This document shows positions 32,043 to 33,811 of a stretch of 33,811 nucleotides of DNA, piece by piece. The position numbers were made by a program, and so were the translations under genes. Origin of the DNA: Streptomyces hygroscopicus (GTDB lineage Bacteria; Actinomycetota; Actinomycetes; Streptomycetales; Streptomycetaceae); assembly GCF_026168105.1 (NCBI RefSeq), contig NZ_LBMW01000067.1, positions 1-33,811 of the forward strand, in the 5' to 3' direction. Positions within the stretch are counted from its first letter, which is position 1, and each line of letters opens with the position of its first letter. Below the pieces are notes generated by a model that saw only the letters and a program-made list of their open reading frames with translations, searched no databases and was not told the origin of the DNA.

Positions 32043-32107
32043 GTGAATGACCTTTCATTTTCACGATGAGGCCGATATGATTCCATGTCAAGATGAATGA
32101 TCATTCA
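32043..32107. promoter_or_regulatory. TetR operator region: two related palindromes
   Basis: TGAATGATCATTCA (32094-32107) is a perfect 14-bp palindrome 18 bp upstream of the TetR start. GTGAATGACCTTTCATTTTCAC region (32043-32064) holds a second imperfect dyad, GTGAA...TTCAC, 16 bp upstream of the decarboxylase start. The half-site TGAATGA recurs in both. The arrangement fits one TetR regulator controlling itself and the divergent gene. Confidence 0.7.
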
Positions 32108-32125
32108 CTTTGAGGGAGGCCGGAC

Positions 32126-32767
32126 ATGCCGCGCATCACGCCTGAGCGGCGGGAAGCCAAGCGTGCGGAGATCGTGGCGGCAGCGCGCCGGTGTTTCGCG
32201 CGGGGCGGCTTCCACCAGACCTCGATGCCGGACATCGCCGCCGCAGCCGGTGTTTCTGCGGGTGCCCCCTACCGCTACTTCGCGAGCAAGGAGGAGATCA
32301 TCCTGGCCATCGCCGCGGACGCCTTCCGGCTGATCTTCGAGCCGATGGAGCGGGTGGCCGTGGCCGCTGACGCCCCTTCCCTGGGCGACCTGGTCGCCGC
32401 CTCCCTTCATGCACTGAGTGCCGAGACCGTCACGGACGCCGCAGGGCAGGTGGTGCCGGTCGAGGAACTGCTGCAGTGCGTCGTGCAGACCTGGTCGGAA
32501 CTGCTGCGCAACGACGGCCTGCACGCCCGCGCCTTGGAGGGCTTCGAAAGGGTCCGTCGCAGCATCGCCGCCGCCCTGCGCCGCGGACAAGCGGCGGGCG
32601 CTATCCAAACCGTGGAGCCGGAGAGCGGCGCACGGGTATTGATCGGTCTGCTGCACGGATTCCTGCTCCAGCGTGTGGCCTTCGGCTTGACCGACACGGC
32701 GGGATTCAACGACGCCGTCCGGGGGTTGCTCGACGGAGCCGAGCGCCCGGACAACACCTCGCGGTGA
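32126..32767 (+). CDS. TetR-family transcriptional regulator
   Basis: 213 residues from ATG 32126, with GGGAGG about 7 bases upstream. The N-terminal HTH is typical: RAEIVAAARRCFARGGFHQT, SMPDIAAAAGVSAGAPYRYF and ASKEEIILAI (residues about 13-61). The remainder is a helical ligand-binding domain ending LIGLLHGFLLQRVAFG. It diverges from the decarboxylase-like gene, and the shared intergenic palindromes make that gene the likely target. The ligand is unknown; an aromatic acid would fit the neighbour. Confidence 0.9.
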   Translation: MPRITPERREAKRAEIVAAARRCFARGGFHQTSMPDIAAAAGVSAGAPYRYFASKEEIILAIAADAFRLIFEPMERVAVAADAPSLGDLVAASLHALSAETVTDAAGQVVPVEELLQCVVQTWSELLRNDGLHARALEGFERVRRSIAAALRRGQAAGAIQTVEPESGARVLIGLLHGFLLQRVAFGLTDTAGFNDAVRGLLDGAERPDNTSR

Positions 32768-32989
32768 GCGTTCCCCAGCTCAGGCTGCAAATCCGCTGCA
32801 CATGCGGATGCGGCACCCCCGCATCCGCCAGCGCCATGATGGCCCACTCCGCGGTGGTGTTCCGCTGACAGGCCACGGACGGCGGTGGGAGAGTGACACC
32901 GAGGCCGGGTTCGGGCCGGCGCGGGCCAAGGTCAGCACCATGACCTTGAGAATGATCAGTCCCGTTGGGCTTCGCGGGAGGCCAGCTGA
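32768..32989. other. Short region with a C-terminal gene relic
   Basis: On the minus strand TAEWAIMALADAGVPHPHVQ R can be read at about 32790-32860, which looks like the end of a transposase or regulator, but there is no start. Nothing else is supported. Confidence 0.3.
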
Positions 32990-33200
32990 TTGCTTCTGCG
33001 GGAGGATCGCCGGGTGATTCGCCTGGTCATGAGGGTGGGCCCAGGTGATCAGCGATTCCGAGGGCTGGATGAGCCGTTCGTAGTCGCGCGCGTGCCGACG
33101 GGCGTGCATGACCCAGGCGTGTGAGCGTTCGACGACCCAGCGCCGGGGCAGAACGACGAACCCGGAGGCGTCCTTCGGGATGCGGCCACTGTGACCATCC
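32990..33200 (-). pseudogene. IS5-family transposase C-terminal fragment
   Basis: The minus strand reads SGFVVLPRRWVVERSHAWVM, HARRHARDYERLIQPSESLI and TWA. The PRRWVVERSxAW block with its catalytic Glu is diagnostic for the C-terminus of IS5/IS1182-like DDE transposases. Its upstream part is replaced by the Cys-rich gene at 33201. Confidence 0.7.
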
Positions 33201-33464
33201 GACGAACGTTTCCTTCCGGGCCCTCCAGGCCCTCGTGACGCACCGCCGCGAGCAGTAGACCGCGTTGGACCGGCGGTCCACCCCGGCCACCCAAGTGCCT
33301 CCGCACTCGGGACACTCGGCCAGGCCGGCACCACTCAGATCCGCGGCCACCCGCTTGCGCAGACGCCGGGCCCGGCGCCACTGCCTGGAACGACAAGGCG
33401 CCGAGCAGTACACCGCATCGGGCCGTGCATCCGGCCTCAGCTGTACACCGCAGCCCTCGCACAC
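33201..33464 (-). CDS. Cys-rich zinc-finger-like protein, 3' end replaced by IS debris
   Basis: GTG 33464 is preceded by GGAG at 5-base spacing. The product carries two related Cys4-type motifs: CEGCGVQLRPDARPDAVYCS with APC (residues 2-24), and CPECGGTWVAGVDRRSNAVY with CSRRC (residues 51-75). Each is CxxC-x14-CxxxC followed by a basic helix (RSRQWRRARRLRKR and TRAWRARK), suggesting nucleic-acid binding. The frame runs on to 33027, but after about residue 88 (RKETFVG) the sequence is IS-derived, so the original C-terminus is lost or fused. A small stand-alone family cannot be assigned. Confidence 0.6.
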
Positions 33465-33650
33465 TCGCTCTCCGGCCTGTCCGGCGTCCTCGGACAGCCG
33501 GCCAGCCTAGGCCCAAAAGCCACTCGAATATGGGGATCCGAAACAGGTACTTAAAGAGCGTTTTGTCCTGGCGAGGTTGTTTGGTGGCGCTTCGCGGGAC
33601 GAGTGAGTCTGCGGCTACTGAGGCGAGAGTGGTCAATGCGGGCTGTGCGA

Positions 33651-33694
33651 CAGGAGACTCCATACTTCTGCCCGTTTGAGTGGAGTCGCTCCTG
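33651..33694. repeat. Hairpin with 12-bp stem and 2-base bulge
   Basis: CAGGAGACTCCA (33651-33662) pairs with TGGAGTCGCTCCTG (33681-33694), leaving CG bulged and an 18-base loop. It lies 76 bp upstream of the IS5-like start at 33770 and may be an attenuator or element end. Confidence 0.45.
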
Positions 33695-33769
33695 TCTGAT
33701 CCCAAAGCGCCCCCGGTTGACGCTGTTTGCGCCCTGGGGATGCGCCTTGCCCGACGGTACTACCGAAAC

Positions 33770-33811
33770 ATGACGCGACACCGCTCGTACCCCAGCGACC
33801 TCACCGATGCC
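33770..33811 (+). CDS. N-terminus of IS5-family transposase (cut by window edge)
   Basis: ATG 33770 opens MTRHRSYPSDLTDA, a close match to the usual start of IS5-type OrfA/transposases (YPSDLTDxxW). Only 14 codons fall in the window. No strong ribosome site is visible. The minus-strand IS5 tail at 33.0-33.2 kb is a separate fragment. Confidence 0.55.
   Translation, partial: MTRHRSYPSDLTDA

Overview
The window looks like accessory DNA of a Streptomyces or a close relative, probably part of a large (possibly linear) plasmid or a chromosome arm that acquired one. The reasons are the very high GC content with GC-rich third codon positions, GGAGG-type ribosome sites, GTG/TTG starts, and families common in Streptomyces: DUF5753 regulator fragments, an NB-ARC/WD40 protein, a P-loop/repeat protein, and ISAs1, IS630, IS110, IS256, Tn3 and IS5 relics. 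No replication initiator, telomere, tRNA, rRNA or CRISPR array was found.

Layout. (1) 1-5700: an IS110 tail, a frameshifted secreted allene-oxide-cyclase-like gene, then a tidy catabolic locus. That locus holds an APC permease and a gamma-aminobutyraldehyde-type dehydrogenase on the minus strand, with a FadR-type GntR regulator and a Cache-like sensor protein diverging on the plus strand. (2) 5700-8100: gene debris, including an EEP nuclease relic, a DUF5753 regulator relic and an ALF-type repeat fragment. (3) 8100-10600: partition cassette 1 (parB1, parA1) with five copies of a palindrome whose 13-base core is ATTGCGSCGCAAT. (4) 10850-11960: a DUF4291 gene, a repeated leader and a 36-bp-stem terminator. 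(5) 12000-18650: partition cassette 2 (parA2-parB2, translationally coupled) and a giant membrane-anchored NB-ARC/WD40 protein, with four palindromes of core ATTACGSCGTAAT. (6) 18850-24915: an unknown helical protein with an operator-like site, a 1076-residue P-loop protein with about 17 Sel1/TPR-like repeats, a divergent 56-residue membrane protein, and a DJ-1/PfpI amidotransferase-like gene. (7) 24950-30980: an insertion-sequence graveyard containing a second partial copy of the 6.2-6.8 kb debris. (8) 31030-33811: a 4,5-dihydroxyphthalate decarboxylase-like gene divergent from a TetR regulator over clear operator palindromes, then IS5 pieces around a Cys-rich protein.

The main discovery is the pair of adjacent ParABS-like systems. 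Their presumed centromere sites differ at only one symmetric base pair of the core (G:C versus A:T). Each parB gene carries one of its own sites inside its coding sequence, in the same reading frame, in the linker after the HTH. ParA1 lacks the signature lysine of the deviant Walker A motif. ParA2 carries what look like two tandem ribbon-helix-helix motifs before its ATPase domain. Cassette 2 is interwoven with an Apaf-1-like NTPase that has 14 WD repeats and an N-terminal membrane hairpin. This suggests, as inference only, a plasmid maintenance module linked with a STAND-type defence or sensing module.
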